Assembly (NCBI RefSeq): GCF_024362485.1
Contig: NZ_CP101456.1
Span: 434,001-498,000, forward strand
Length of the DNA stretch: 64,000 nucleotides
Source: Natronobeatus ordinarius
Lineage (GTDB): Archaea; Halobacteriota; Halobacteria; Halobacteriales; Natrialbaceae
Reading direction: 5' to 3'
Shown here one piece after another: positions 37,023 to 45,414 of the stretch. Each line of letters opens with the position of its first letter. Position 1 is the first letter of the stretch. Position numbers and translations under genes: made by a program. The notes under the pieces were generated by a model. It made no database searches. It had not been told where the DNA came from and saw nothing but the letters and a program-made list of their open reading frames with translations.

Positions 37023-37319
37023 TCACTCCCTGACCTGGAATCCGCGCTCGCGAAGCAGGTCGGGCACCCGGTCGCGGTGATCGCCCTGCAGTTCGATTCG
37101 TCCGTCGTCGACCGTGCCGCCGGTTCCCATCGACCGTTTGAGGTCCGAGGCGATCGACTGGACCTCTGAGGGAGGCAGGTCGAACCCCTCGACGATCGTG
37201 ACCGGCTTGCCGTACCGGCGTTTTTCCATGCGGATCGAGAGCACCTGCGCGGCCGTCTCGAGGTCGCCGTGGGCGTCGAGTTCGTCGAGCAGGTCGTCGA
37301 GTGGATCGTCCTCGGGCAC
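37023..37319 (-). CDS. SUI1/eIF1-family translation factor
   Basis: 98 residues from a GTG at 37319, matching the aIF1 length of about 97. The SUI1 core is RMEKRRYGKPVTIVEGFDLP followed by SMGTGGTVDDGRIELQGDHR. This family promotes start-codon selection on the small ribosomal subunit. The longer frame to 37385 adds a Ser/Arg-rich leader that is probably not translated. Haloarchaea have more than one SUI1 paralogue, so this may not be the main aIF1. Confidence 0.85.
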   Translation of the reverse strand: MPEDDPLDDLLDELDAHGDLETAAQVLSIRMEKRRYGKPVTIVEGFDLPPSEVQSIASDLKRSMGTGGTVDDGRIELQGDHRDRVPDLLRERGFQVRE

Positions 37320-37451
37320 AGGAGAACCGAGGAGCGCGACGGACAAAGCGTTGTTCACCCGTCGGCTCGAGTGACTATCGGCCAACCGACAGGTCTCTCG
37401 AGCGGGTTCGTAAGTCGATGGATTCTCGGTCTCTCACTTCGAGTCCCAGGT

Positions 37452-38705
37452 ATGGAACTCCCACACGTCCGCACGCTCGAGTGCACGCTCTGCGGCGAGA
37501 CCTACGACCCCGAGGAGATCATCTACACCTGTCCGGAACACGAGGGGGTCGCGGGGATTCTCGAGGTGAAATACGACTACGACGAGATCCTCGATCGGTT
37601 CGACGAGGAGCTCGACGGCAACATCGACTCCCAGTGGAAGTACCGTGCCTTCCTGCCGGTCGCCGACGACGCCGCGGTCGTCACCCTCGGCGAGGGTGGT
37701 ACCGATCTACTCGAGACGCCGCGGCTGAGCGAGGAACTCGGCGTCGAGATGCGAATCAAAAACGACGGTACCAATCCGACGGGCTGTTTCAAGGATCGGG
37801 CCTCGAGCGTCGCCGTGACGATCGCGCGCGAGCACGGCCGGGACGTCGTCACCTGCGCCTCGACGGGGAACGCCGCCGCCTCGCTGGCCGCCTACGCCGC
37901 CCGCAGCGGGCTCGACGCCCGGATCTTCGTCCCCGGCGACGCCCCGGAGGGCAAGCTGGTCCAGCCGCTGGTCTACGGGGCCGACGTCCTCGCCGTCGAG
38001 GGCAGCTACGACGAGGCGTACGACCTCAGCCTCGAGGTCACAGATGAGTACGGCTGGTACAACCGCAACGCGGCGATCAATCCGTTCCAGGTGGAGGGCA
38101 AGCGAACGGTGGGCCACGAACTCGCGGAACAGACCCGCGGCGAGGTGCCGGACTGGGTCGTCTTCTCGATGGGCGACGGCTGCACGATCGCCGGCTGCTG
38201 GAAGGGCTTTTCCGAGTTCGCTGACCTCGATTTCGTCGAGGAGACGCCGAAGATGCTCGGCGTCCAGGCCGAGGGCGCCAGCGGCATCCACGACGCCTTC
38301 CACGAGCACGACGACGTCGACGAGATCGCCGACACGCTCGCCGACAGCATCGCCGTCGGCCGGCCGCGCAACACCCTGAAAGCCTGCCGTGCGCTCGAGG
38401 AGAGCGGCGGCACCGCGGTCACGGTCACGGACGAGGAGATCCTCGCGGCCGAAACGCTCCTCGGACGCAGTGAGGGGATCTACGCCGAACCGGCGGGCGC
38501 GGCGCCGATCGCGGGGATTCAGCGAGCCGTCGAAGAGGGAATCATCGCGCCCGACGAGACCGTGGTCGCGGTCGTCACCGGCTTCGGCCTGAAAGACACT
38601 GCGAGCGCGAAACGGGCGACCGACGGCGTCACCAGCATCGAACCGACGCTTTCTGCGGTCACGACGCGCTACGACGCCGAGACGGAGTCGGCGTCACAAC
38701 CCTGA
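37452..38705 (+). CDS. thrC: Threonine synthase (paralogue 2)
   Basis: 417 residues. It has the N-terminal zinc-ribbon-like region (LECTLCGETYDPEEIIYTC) and the PLP lysine in NPTGCFKDRASSV (Cys replaces the Ser seen in the 13167 paralogue). CASTGNAAASLAAYA is the PLP ring-binding stretch. VFSMGDGCTIAGCWKGF takes the place of PVGNAGNTSALYKAF in paralogue 1; these active-site changes raise the chance of a different substrate, though threonine synthase is the best family call. Confidence 0.9.
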   Translation: MELPHVRTLECTLCGETYDPEEIIYTCPEHEGVAGILEVKYDYDEILDRFDEELDGNIDSQWKYRAFLPVADDAAVVTLGEGGTDLLETPRLSEELGVEMRIKNDGTNPTGCFKDRASSVAVTIAREHGRDVVTCASTGNAAASLAAYAARSGLDARIFVPGDAPEGKLVQPLVYGADVLAVEGSYDEAYDLSLEVTDEYGWYNRNAAINPFQVEGKRTVGHELAEQTRGEVPDWVVFSMGDGCTIAGCWKGFSEFADLDFVEETPKMLGVQAEGASGIHDAFHEHDDVDEIADTLADSIAVGRPRNTLKACRALEESGGTAVTVTDEEILAAETLLGRSEGIYAEPAGAAPIAGIQRAVEEGIIAPDETVVAVVTGFGLKDTASAKRATDGVTSIEPTLSAVTTRYDAETESASQP

Positions 38706-38772
38706 CCGGGCCACCGCGCGAATCGCGTTGACCCGTGGAATTTTTGCCGTTCAGTCGCGTACAGTCACCTGC

Positions 38773-38946
38773 ATGGGATTCGGTAGTTACGACGAATCCG
38801 AACAGCGCGAACCCGACGCGGATTTTGACGAGGACGACGGGGTGACGGCCGAAGAACACGCCCACGAGGGGACGATCGAGTTCGAAAACGGTGCCTCGAG
38901 CGACGAGCTGATCGAACGCCTCAAAGAGATCAAAGACGAGGAGTGA
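38773..38946 (+). CDS. DUF5786 small protein
   Basis: 57 residues beginning MGFGSYDESEQ, the hallmark of a short acidic haloarchaeal family (DUF5786). It ends in a helix (ASSDELIERLKEIKDEE). Its TGA overlaps the ATG of the DUF99 gene by one base, so they are translationally linked. Function unknown. Confidence 0.88.
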   Translation: MGFGSYDESEQREPDADFDEDDGVTAEEHAHEGTIEFENGASSDELIERLKEIKDEE

Positions 38947-39512
38947 TGAAACCCGGCGTCCGGGCGCTGGGTGTCGCAGAATCCTTTCGCGACGAGCGAA
39001 GCACGCTGGCAGGGGTCGTCGTCCGCGCCGATCGGGTCGTCGACGAGTTCGCCTTCGCGTCGTGCACCGTCGGCGGCACGGACGCGACCGACGCCGTCTG
39101 CTCGCTCACAGACCGGCTCGCACGGGAGGACGTCCGCTACGTCTTTCTCGGGGCCGTCGCTCCCGCGTGGTACAACCTCCTCGACCTCTCGCGGATTCAC
39201 GAACGCGCCGGCCGACCCGTCCTCGCGGTCACGTTCGAGGCGAGCGACGACGGCCTCGAGGCCGGCCTCCGCGACGCCTTCTCCGACGACGAGCTCGCGG
39301 ACCGACTCGAGCGCTACCGCGCCCTGCCGCCCCGCCAGGCGGTCGACGTGGGTGACGAGACGGTGTACGTGCGCGCAGTCGGCCTCGAGGCCAACGAAGC
39401 GGCGACCGTCGTCCGTGCGTTCACGCCCGAGGGCGGCCGTCCGGAACCCCTTCGAGTCGCCCGACTGGCCGCCCGTGCCGGTGACGAGTACCGTCGGGAA
39501 CTCGAGGGGTGA
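38946..39512 (+). CDS. DUF99 (UPF0215) family protein
   Basis: 188 residues from the ATG at 38946. The pattern KPGVRALGVAESF, then FLGAVAPAWYNLLDL and GRPVLAVTFEASDDGL matches archaeal DUF99. Structures of this family show an endonuclease-V-like fold, but activity is not established. Overlaps the small upstream gene by one base. Confidence 0.88.
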   Translation: MKPGVRALGVAESFRDERSTLAGVVVRADRVVDEFAFASCTVGGTDATDAVCSLTDRLAREDVRYVFLGAVAPAWYNLLDLSRIHERAGRPVLAVTFEASDDGLEAGLRDAFSDDELADRLERYRALPPRQAVDVGDETVYVRAVGLEANEAATVVRAFTPEGGRPEPLRVARLAARAGDEYRRELEG

Positions 39513-39625
39513 CGGTCGGTTCGGGGCTCGTGGCGTGCCGGTCGAGATTCGAGGGGTGAGGGCCGGATCAGAATTCGGGGGGCGACAGCCAGGTCGGGAC
39601 TCGAGGGACGACGGAACCGACCTCG
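39504..39625. repeat. Degenerate ~25-bp tandem repeats after the DUF99 gene
   Basis: Four to five imperfect units of the form (C/T)TCGAGGGG(T/C)GACGG(T/C)CGG follow one another from the last codons of DUF99 onward. The first unit encodes the C-terminal EG of DUF99. Probably a decayed minisatellite; no gene is seen in the 239-bp gap. Confidence 0.55.
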
Positions 39626-39751
39626 AGTTGCCCGCCCCTCTCGATTGCTGGTGACGTCTCGACAGCGACGCGACGATCGATCGACTCGCCATCGCTGACG
39701 TTCCGAAAACGGTGAAAAAGACACAACCGGCTCGCCCGGGTACGTCGCTCT

Positions 39752-39895
39752 ATGACCTATCGAACGACGATCGGCTGGTCGCTCATCACGTCGGGAATCG
39801 TCACGCTCGTCCTCACGGTGCTCCCGGGCGATTCGGTCTGGTGGGGAATCGGGCTCCTGGTGCTGGGAATCGCGGTGTTCGTGGTCCGTCGGTAG
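39752..39895 (+). CDS. Two-helix small membrane protein
   Basis: 47 residues, MTYRTTIGWSLITSGIV then two hydrophobic helices separated by LPGDSVWWG and a basic VVRR end (positive-inside C-terminus). ATG and codon use look genuine, and similar tiny membrane proteins are frequent in haloarchaea. Function unknown. Confidence 0.65.
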   Translation: MTYRTTIGWSLITSGIVTLVLTVLPGDSVWWGIGLLVLGIAVFVVRR

Positions 39896-40051
39896 CCGCT
39901 CGCGTTCGCGAATTCCTTCGGGGGTCGCGTCCGGACCTCTCTGTGAAGTCGCGTTAGAACTCCCAAATCTACCACTCTGAACGAGACCGCACGTCGACAT
40001 GAACGCGGGTGAATCCACAAAACCTATTCTGGGGCGCTCGGTTTCCCGCCT

Positions 40052-41191
40052 ATGTTCCGACGCGCTGCCGCTGTCGTCGCCGCGCTCGTCGTCGGCGTGG
40101 CCGTCCTGCTCGGCGGACTGTTCGCTGCGGGCGTGCTCGGCGTTCCCGACGCAGGCCTCGAGGACAATGCCTGGGGCGAGGTAGACGACGAGCGGATCGA
40201 GGTCGTCACGACGGTCTGGATCGACAATCCGAATCCCGGTCTCTCCGCCGGCGACGCCGCCCTCGACTACGCGCTCGCGCTGAACGACGTGCGCCTCGCC
40301 GAGGGATCGAAGGCGGGGATCGACGTCCCCGAGGGGAACCACACGACGACCCTCCACACGGACCTCTACTACGAGCGCATCCCCGTGTGGTGGGTTACGC
40401 ACATCGAGAACGACGAGGTGAGCGACCTCGCGGTCGAGGCACAGACGCACGTGAGCGTCGGCCCACTTTCGGGGTCGCCCACGGGAACCCACACGGACAC
40501 CGTCGAGACCGACCTCGAGGAGCTAATTGCTGACTCGCTGACTGAGATGGAGGGCGAACACACCGCCTCGCCGGTCGAACTCGACGACGGCCCAGTGACC
40601 GAAACGGTCGAACCGAGGGTCGTGATCGAGGACACCGACGCCGAGTGGGGCGCGGTGACCGAGGACGAGACGGAACTCCACGCGACGTTTCACGTCCACA
40701 ACCCGAACCCCTACCCCCTCGCGACGCCCGCCTTCACGGGCGACCTCGAGCTCAACGACGTCCCGGTCGCCGCCTGGGACGCGGGCGACGCCGAGGTGCT
40801 CGAGGGCCCCGACGACGCGATCATCCTGCCGGGCGAGACCGAGGAGCTCACGTTCGCGATCACCCTCGACAACGACCGCGTGGCCGAGTGGTTCGCGACC
40901 CACGTCGACGCCGACGAACGCAGCGTCGTGGCGTTCACCGCCCAGCTGGCCGTGTCGGTCAACGGCCACACCGTGACCGTCCCCGCCGACGGCGAGGCCG
41001 TCCGCTGTACGTACGAGATGCAGACCGCCATCTTCGTCGACCAGGAGTCCGGCCTCGAGCGAGAGGGCTGTGCCCTCGCCCCCTGGTTGCTCTCCGGGGA
41101 GGACCTCGAGCGCGTGGGGGCGACGATCGACCTGCTCGAGACCGACTGGTGGGAGGGGCTGCTGGTCGGCGTCCTCGAGCCGGCGTCCTGA
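40052..41191 (+). CDS. LEA type 2 (WHy-domain) membrane-anchored protein
   Basis: 379 residues. An N-terminal membrane helix (AAVVAALVVGVAVLLGGLFA) precedes two LEA-2/WHy beta-sandwich domains with the signatures TTVWIDNPNPGLSA and ATFHVHNPNPYPLATPAF. These domains in archaea and plants are linked to desiccation or stress protection, but the biochemical role is not known. The N-terminal helix should anchor it outside the cell. Confidence 0.88.
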   Translation: MFRRAAAVVAALVVGVAVLLGGLFAAGVLGVPDAGLEDNAWGEVDDERIEVVTTVWIDNPNPGLSAGDAALDYALALNDVRLAEGSKAGIDVPEGNHTTTLHTDLYYERIPVWWVTHIENDEVSDLAVEAQTHVSVGPLSGSPTGTHTDTVETDLEELIADSLTEMEGEHTASPVELDDGPVTETVEPRVVIEDTDAEWGAVTEDETELHATFHVHNPNPYPLATPAFTGDLELNDVPVAAWDAGDAEVLEGPDDAIILPGETEELTFAITLDNDRVAEWFATHVDADERSVVAFTAQLAVSVNGHTVTVPADGEAVRCTYEMQTAIFVDQESGLEREGCALAPWLLSGEDLERVGATIDLLETDWWEGLLVGVLEPAS

Positions 41192-41247
41192 CGCCTCGAG
41201 GCTGCGAGGAGGCACACAGTTTTGCTGGCGTGTCCCGTCGTGTCACT

Positions 41248-41649
41248 ATGGCATCGATTGGCAACATCACGTTCGCGGCCGACGATCCCGGTGGCCTCGC
41301 AGAGTTCTGGGCCGCGGCGATCGACTACGAGGTGCAGGAGGCTCCGCCGGATCTCCTCGAGGCCATCGAGGCCGAAGGCGGTGACCGCAACGCAGCCGCT
41401 GCGGCCGTCGACCCGACGGGGCGTGGACCGCGGCTGTTTTTCAAGAAGCTGCCACGCTCGTCGCCCGAGCAGCTCCCGATTCACCTCGACCTCGAGACGG
41501 AGGATCGCGAAGCGGAGGTCGAGCGGCTGACCGAACTGGGTGCGACCGTCGTCGAGACGAAGACGGAGACCACCGGCCCCTACACCGAGACCTGGACGGT
41601 CATGCGCGATCCCGAGGAGAACGGCTTCTGCGTCCAGTCCCCACCCTGA
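41248..41649 (+). CDS. VOC-superfamily (glyoxalase/dioxygenase fold) protein
   Basis: 133 residues. The sequence follows the glyoxalase-like pattern: SIGNITFAADDPGGLAEFWA, PRLFFKKLP, QLPIHLDLETEDREAEVERL and VMRDPEENGFCVQ. His in PIHLDLE and Glu in DPEENGF are at usual metal positions, although the first metal site is not clear. Substrate unknown. Confidence 0.85.
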   Translation: MASIGNITFAADDPGGLAEFWAAAIDYEVQEAPPDLLEAIEAEGGDRNAAAAAVDPTGRGPRLFFKKLPRSSPEQLPIHLDLETEDREAEVERLTELGATVVETKTETTGPYTETWTVMRDPEENGFCVQSPP

Positions 41650-41738
41650 CGGGTGGAGTGCCCCTGCCACCGTCGATCAGCGGTGGGAGCGACGCGCGGT
41701 CGAAACCGACCAGCTGAATGCCTATCGTACAACGGTCC

Positions 41739-42611
41739 TCAGAGGTCGGCGGCGGCGAACCGGTAGTAGCCGACGGCGAACGGGACGAGGAGCCAGAGTG
41801 CGAGTACGACGATGCCGACCTCGGGGCTCACGTAGAAGGGGTCGGCTTCGGCCGGCGTGACCTCGACGCCGGCACCGGCCTGAGCCGGGTCAGCGCCGAC
41901 GGCCCCCGCGAGGTCGGGCAGCAGCGCGACGACCGTCGAGAAGTACGCCGACGACGGCGAGAGCTGCGTGATGAGGAACACCCAGTCGGGTATCTCGGCG
42001 GGGAACGTGAACCCCTCGACGACGTAGAGGACGGCCATCGGGACGACGTCCCAGAGGAGTTCGAAGACGACGAAGAAGCCGAGCGCCAGCGTCGTCGCCC
42101 GCGAGGTCGAGCCCGTCGTCGCCGACAGGCCGACCACGATCGCCGCGTAGACGCCAGCGAACGCCAGCGTGACGAGCACGAAGACGAGCATCGGGAGGAA
42201 CTCGAGGTCGCCGAGCATCGCGGATCCGAACCCGAGGCCGACCACGAGCCCGACGCCCAGCCCGAACGCGAGCACTGCCGCGCGTCCGACGACCTTTCCG
42301 ACGAAGACGTTCAGCCGATCGGTCGGGAGTGAGAGCAGGAGTTTGACACTTCCCAGTTCCCGCTCGCCAGCGAGGGACTTGTAACAGACCACGATCGCTG
42401 CGAGCGGCACGAACAGCCCGGTGAGGCCGACCGTGAAGAAGATCAATCCGCCGACGGTCGCCCCCGCAGGCGACCCGAACATCTCGGGGACCTCGACGTA
42501 CGCGTACGTCGAGACGACCGAGAGGACGACGAAAACGCCGACGAGCGCCCACAGCGCCCGCGACTGGACGGCGTCCCGGAAGTCCTTCTTCGCGACGGCG
42601 AGCCACGTCAT
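41739..42611 (-). CDS. ABC transporter permease (ABC-2 type)
   Basis: 290 residues with six membrane helices. It starts MTWLAVAKKDFRDAVQSRAL, a typical ABC-2/NosY-like permease N-terminus, and has CYKSLAGERELGSVKLLLSL, the conserved cytoplasmic ABC-2 segment. It partners with the overlapping ATPase gene; the stop of that gene overlaps this start. Export substrate unknown. Confidence 0.92.
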   Translation of the reverse strand: MTWLAVAKKDFRDAVQSRALWALVGVFVVLSVVSTYAYVEVPEMFGSPAGATVGGLIFFTVGLTGLFVPLAAIVVCYKSLAGERELGSVKLLLSLPTDRLNVFVGKVVGRAAVLAFGLGVGLVVGLGFGSAMLGDLEFLPMLVFVLVTLAFAGVYAAIVVGLSATTGSTSRATTLALGFFVVFELLWDVVPMAVLYVVEGFTFPAEIPDWVFLITQLSPSSAYFSTVVALLPDLAGAVGADPAQAGAGVEVTPAEADPFYVSPEVGIVVLALWLLVPFAVGYYRFAAADL

Positions 42612-43543
42612 GCCCGCACCTCCGATTTCTCGGCCTCACGGTTCTCGGTCGTGTACCGGACGAACAGGTCCTCGAGCGACGACCTGGCCACGGAGAAGTC
42701 CTGGACGGGGGCGACGTCTGCGTCGATGGCGTGTAAGACGGCGAACTTCGAGACGCCGTCGACGGTCACGCGCAGCCGGCCGTCGTCGATCGACGCGCTC
42801 CCGACGCCCTCGAGTCGAGCCACGTCCTCGACGATCCTCTCCTCGAGGGTCGGCACGTAGACGTACAGCGTCTCGCCCGTCTCCGAGGCGTCGCGCAGCC
42901 CGTCGATCGTGTCGACGGCGACGAGCCGGCCCTGGTCGATGATCGCGACGCGGTCACAGACTGCTTCGACCTGCTCCATGATGTGACTCGAAAAGAACAC
43001 CGTCGTCCCGCGTTCGTTCTCCTCGCGGATGATCTCGCGCATCTCGCGGGCGCCGTTCGGGTCGAGCCCCGTCGAGGGCTCGTCGAGCACGAGCAGGTCG
43101 GGGTCGCCGACGAGCGCCATCGCGAGCACCAGCCGCTGGCGCATCCCCTTCGAGTAGCCGCCTGCCTTCCGGTCGGCGGCGTCGGCGATCCGAACCCGGT
43201 CGAGCAGTGCCTCGAGGTCCTCGTCGACGCCTTTCAGCTCGCGGGCGAACTCGAGGTGCTGGCGGCCGGTGAGCCGATCGTAGACGTGGTAGGCGTCCGG
43301 GAGGACGCCGGTCCGCTGGCGGACGGCCTGCCCCTCAGCCTGGGCGTCGTGTCCGAGCACGGTTACGGTGCCCTCGGTCGGCCGGATAAAATCCAGCAGC
43401 GTGTCGATCGTCGTCGACTTCCCCGCCCCGTTCGGGCCTAAAAATCCGAAGATCTCGCCCTCTTCGACGGTCAGGTCGAGCCCGTCCACGGCGACGACGT
43501 CGCCGAACCGCTTCGTCAGGCCGTCGATCTCAATCGCTGCCAT
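42608..43543 (-). CDS. ABC transporter ATP-binding protein
   Basis: 311 residues. Walker A GPNGAGKST, signature GGYSKGMRQRL (degenerate LSGGQ, normal for ABC-2 exporters), Walker B LLVLDEPSTGLDPNGA and switch His in FFSSHIMEQ. The C-terminal 90 residues form the extra domain typical of CcmA/NatA-like ATPases. It overlaps the permease by 4 bp, and the two form an operon with a dyad about 70 bp before the start. Confidence 0.95.
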   Translation of the reverse strand: MAAIEIDGLTKRFGDVVAVDGLDLTVEEGEIFGFLGPNGAGKSTTIDTLLDFIRPTEGTVTVLGHDAQAEGQAVRQRTGVLPDAYHVYDRLTGRQHLEFARELKGVDEDLEALLDRVRIADAADRKAGGYSKGMRQRLVLAMALVGDPDLLVLDEPSTGLDPNGAREMREIIREENERGTTVFFSSHIMEQVEAVCDRVAIIDQGRLVAVDTIDGLRDASETGETLYVYVPTLEERIVEDVARLEGVGSASIDDGRLRVTVDGVSKFAVLHAIDADVAPVQDFSVARSSLEDLFVRYTTENREAEKSEVRA

Positions 43544-43609
43544 CGTCGATCACCATGGTATCGCTCACTGTCTGTCCGTCGTGCATACCGTCGCCTGAAC
43601 GCCGGTGTG

Positions 43610-43622
43610 GATAAGTCTTATC
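43610..43622. promoter_or_regulatory. 13-bp palindrome upstream of the ABC operon
   Basis: GATAAGTCTTATC, 6-1-6 perfect dyad, 67-79 bp before the ATPase start. It is AT-richer than its surroundings and lies where a promoter could be. A regulator site is plausible but not shown. Confidence 0.4.
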
Positions 43623-43760
43623 ACCCTATCTACATTTTGACAACGCTGCTACTCAAATTCGCTTGAGACGGACGTCCTGAGAGACGACCGATCGGACCTG
43701 ACTGATTTGTGACCGATCGCGGACGGACGGCCGACAGGGGGGACCGGTCGCCATCGCCAG

Positions 43761-44645
43761 TTAGGTGGGAGTGATCGTCAGCGTCTCGTCCATCCGCAAT
43801 CGAAGCGTCTCCTCGTCGAGCGTGAGTTCGATCGTCGCAGCCGTCGGATCGACCGACTCGACCTCGGCCGCCAGCGCCCCTGACGTGACGTACTCGAGCA
43901 CCTCCCAGAGCGTCAGATCGAGCAGCGAGACGCCGTGGTCCCAGAAGAATCCGATGGCGGCGGGGTGAAACGCAGCTGCGATCTCGAGGGGCAGCCGGAG
44001 CACCAGCCAGCACTCGGGACACGTGCTGGCGAGCAGGTGTGTCGATCGCCCGTCCAGTTCGTGTTCCTCGAGGACGGTGTCGACCCGGCCGTGACACTCC
44101 GGACAGACGTCGCCCCGGAGCTGCACGGCTGATCCCCAGATCCGGTAGCCGGAGCTGGTGACGATCTCCGACGGGGTACGATTGCGGGCCTGACTTCGGG
44201 AGAGCGAGTCCGTCACGAGCGGCGAGTCACAGGCGGTGCACCGAACGACGAGGAGGTCGTCGTCCTGCGTCGCGACGAGTGACGCCGCCTCACAGAACAC
44301 GCACACCCCAGCCACCTCGACGGTCCCAAAGTCGGGGGCGCTCTCGTAGCTTCCGGAGAGAACCGCCCGAACGACCTTGCTGCCGGCGTACGTGAGGTGG
44401 TAGCCGTCCTCGGTCTCGGCGACGAACCGACCGACGAGTCGCGTGAGGTGATAGGAGAACTGGGACGTACTGTCGACGTCCACCGCCCGGTACAGGTCGG
44501 TGAAACTCATCGCGTACGACTGCGTCCGGTGTTCCCGTTCGGCTTCGGCCAGCGCGAGCATAATCTCGAGTCGCGTCCGGTTCCCGAGCGAGCCGATGGC
44601 GTCGATCACCTCCTGGTCGACGTGCACGTCGTTTGAGTCGGGCAT
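43761..44645 (-). CDS. ArsR-like winged-helix protein with zinc-ribbon domain (DUF7351-like)
   Basis: 294 residues from the ATG at 44645. The wHTH is at about 15-80 (AIGSLGNRTRLEIMLALAEA, SFTDLYRAVDVDSTSQFSYH). A central region holds four Cys pairs (VCVFCE, VRCTACDS, VCPECHG, TCPECW) that form two zinc ribbons, and a beta-rich C-terminus follows. This layout is a recurrent haloarchaeal regulator. The divergent neighbour is tRNA-flanking DNA; targets unknown. Confidence 0.88.
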   Translation of the reverse strand: MPDSNDVHVDQEVIDAIGSLGNRTRLEIMLALAEAEREHRTQSYAMSFTDLYRAVDVDSTSQFSYHLTRLVGRFVAETEDGYHLTYAGSKVVRAVLSGSYESAPDFGTVEVAGVCVFCEAASLVATQDDDLLVVRCTACDSPLVTDSLSRSQARNRTPSEIVTSSGYRIWGSAVQLRGDVCPECHGRVDTVLEEHELDGRSTHLLASTCPECWLVLRLPLEIAAAFHPAAIGFFWDHGVSLLDLTLWEVLEYVTSGALAAEVESVDPTAATIELTLDEETLRLRMDETLTITPT

Positions 44646-45097
44646 GATTCGATGGAGCCGATCGTGATCGGCTCGAGTAGCGTACGTGGTACTCTCAAGC
44701 GTGAGGGGAAAACCCTGTCCACTGTCCGGTGTCCGGCGCGTGATTGCACCATCCGCCCTGTCGTTCCCTGAAAACGTCCTGACGGAGTCCAGCGCGAGTG
44801 AAACGAGCGCTGGGCACGGAAGACGTGAGCGGCAGCGAGCGTCTTCCGGAGATTTGAACTCGTCGAGACGTTCCGGGGTGCTCGCGTCGCTGCGCTCCCG
44901 GGCTGCGACTCGTCTGCTCAAATCTCCGGTATTCCGTTTTCACGCGACGGATACTCGCGCCGCTACGCGGCGCTCGTGAGTTTGTCGCGTGAAAACGTCC
45001 TGACGGAGTTCCACGCGAGCGAAGCGAGCGTGGAGCACGTCAGGACCGAACGCCGAAGCGAGTGCTGAACGACAGTGAAGCACTCGCAAGAAGTGAG
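44646..45097. repeat. tRNA-3'-end fragments in the spacer downstream of tRNA-Arg
   Basis: CGTCCTGACGGAG, which covers the 3' end of the tRNA, recurs at 44775-44787 and 44996-45008 besides the tRNA copy itself. CGGAGATTTGAACTC (T-arm) recurs at 44847-44861, and the same T-arm sequence appears inverted near 44918. The two acceptor-end copies are followed by similar GCGAG...CGAGC palindromes. No gene is seen in the spacer. The scraps look like attachment-site duplicates left by integration at this tRNA. Confidence 0.6.
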
Positions 45098-45170
45098 CGT
45101 CCTGACGGAGATTTGAACTCCGGTCATTGGCTCCGCAAGCCAATAGGATAGTCCACTACCCTATCAGGAC
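45098..45170 (-). tRNA. tRNA-Arg (anticodon GCG)
   Basis: 73 nt on the minus strand. The acceptor stem GTCCTGA/TCAGGAC pairs perfectly with discriminator G. The D-arm is GGGT/ATCC, the anticodon loop TTGCGGA has U33 and anticodon GCG, and the T-arm CGGAG/CTCCG closes a TTCAAAT loop. It reads CGC codons. No CCA is encoded and no intron is present. Confidence 0.95.
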
Positions 45171-45414
45171 TCAACTACACGTAGTGCGGTTCCGGTTAAA
45201 GCCCTTTCGAAAGCCGTCCCGGTACTGTCTGCCGGTTTCACCCACACGTGAACTGCTCACGCTCCTCAGACATTGGCGCCACGCTCGAGTCGTCCATCCT
45301 CGAGTTTACGTACGATGACGGGCCCATCTCCGGCTATGTCACCGAGGGCGACGGGCTCTGAACGACTGGACAACGACAACGTTTATGCGCGGGGTGCTCA
45401 TGCACGAGCATAGA

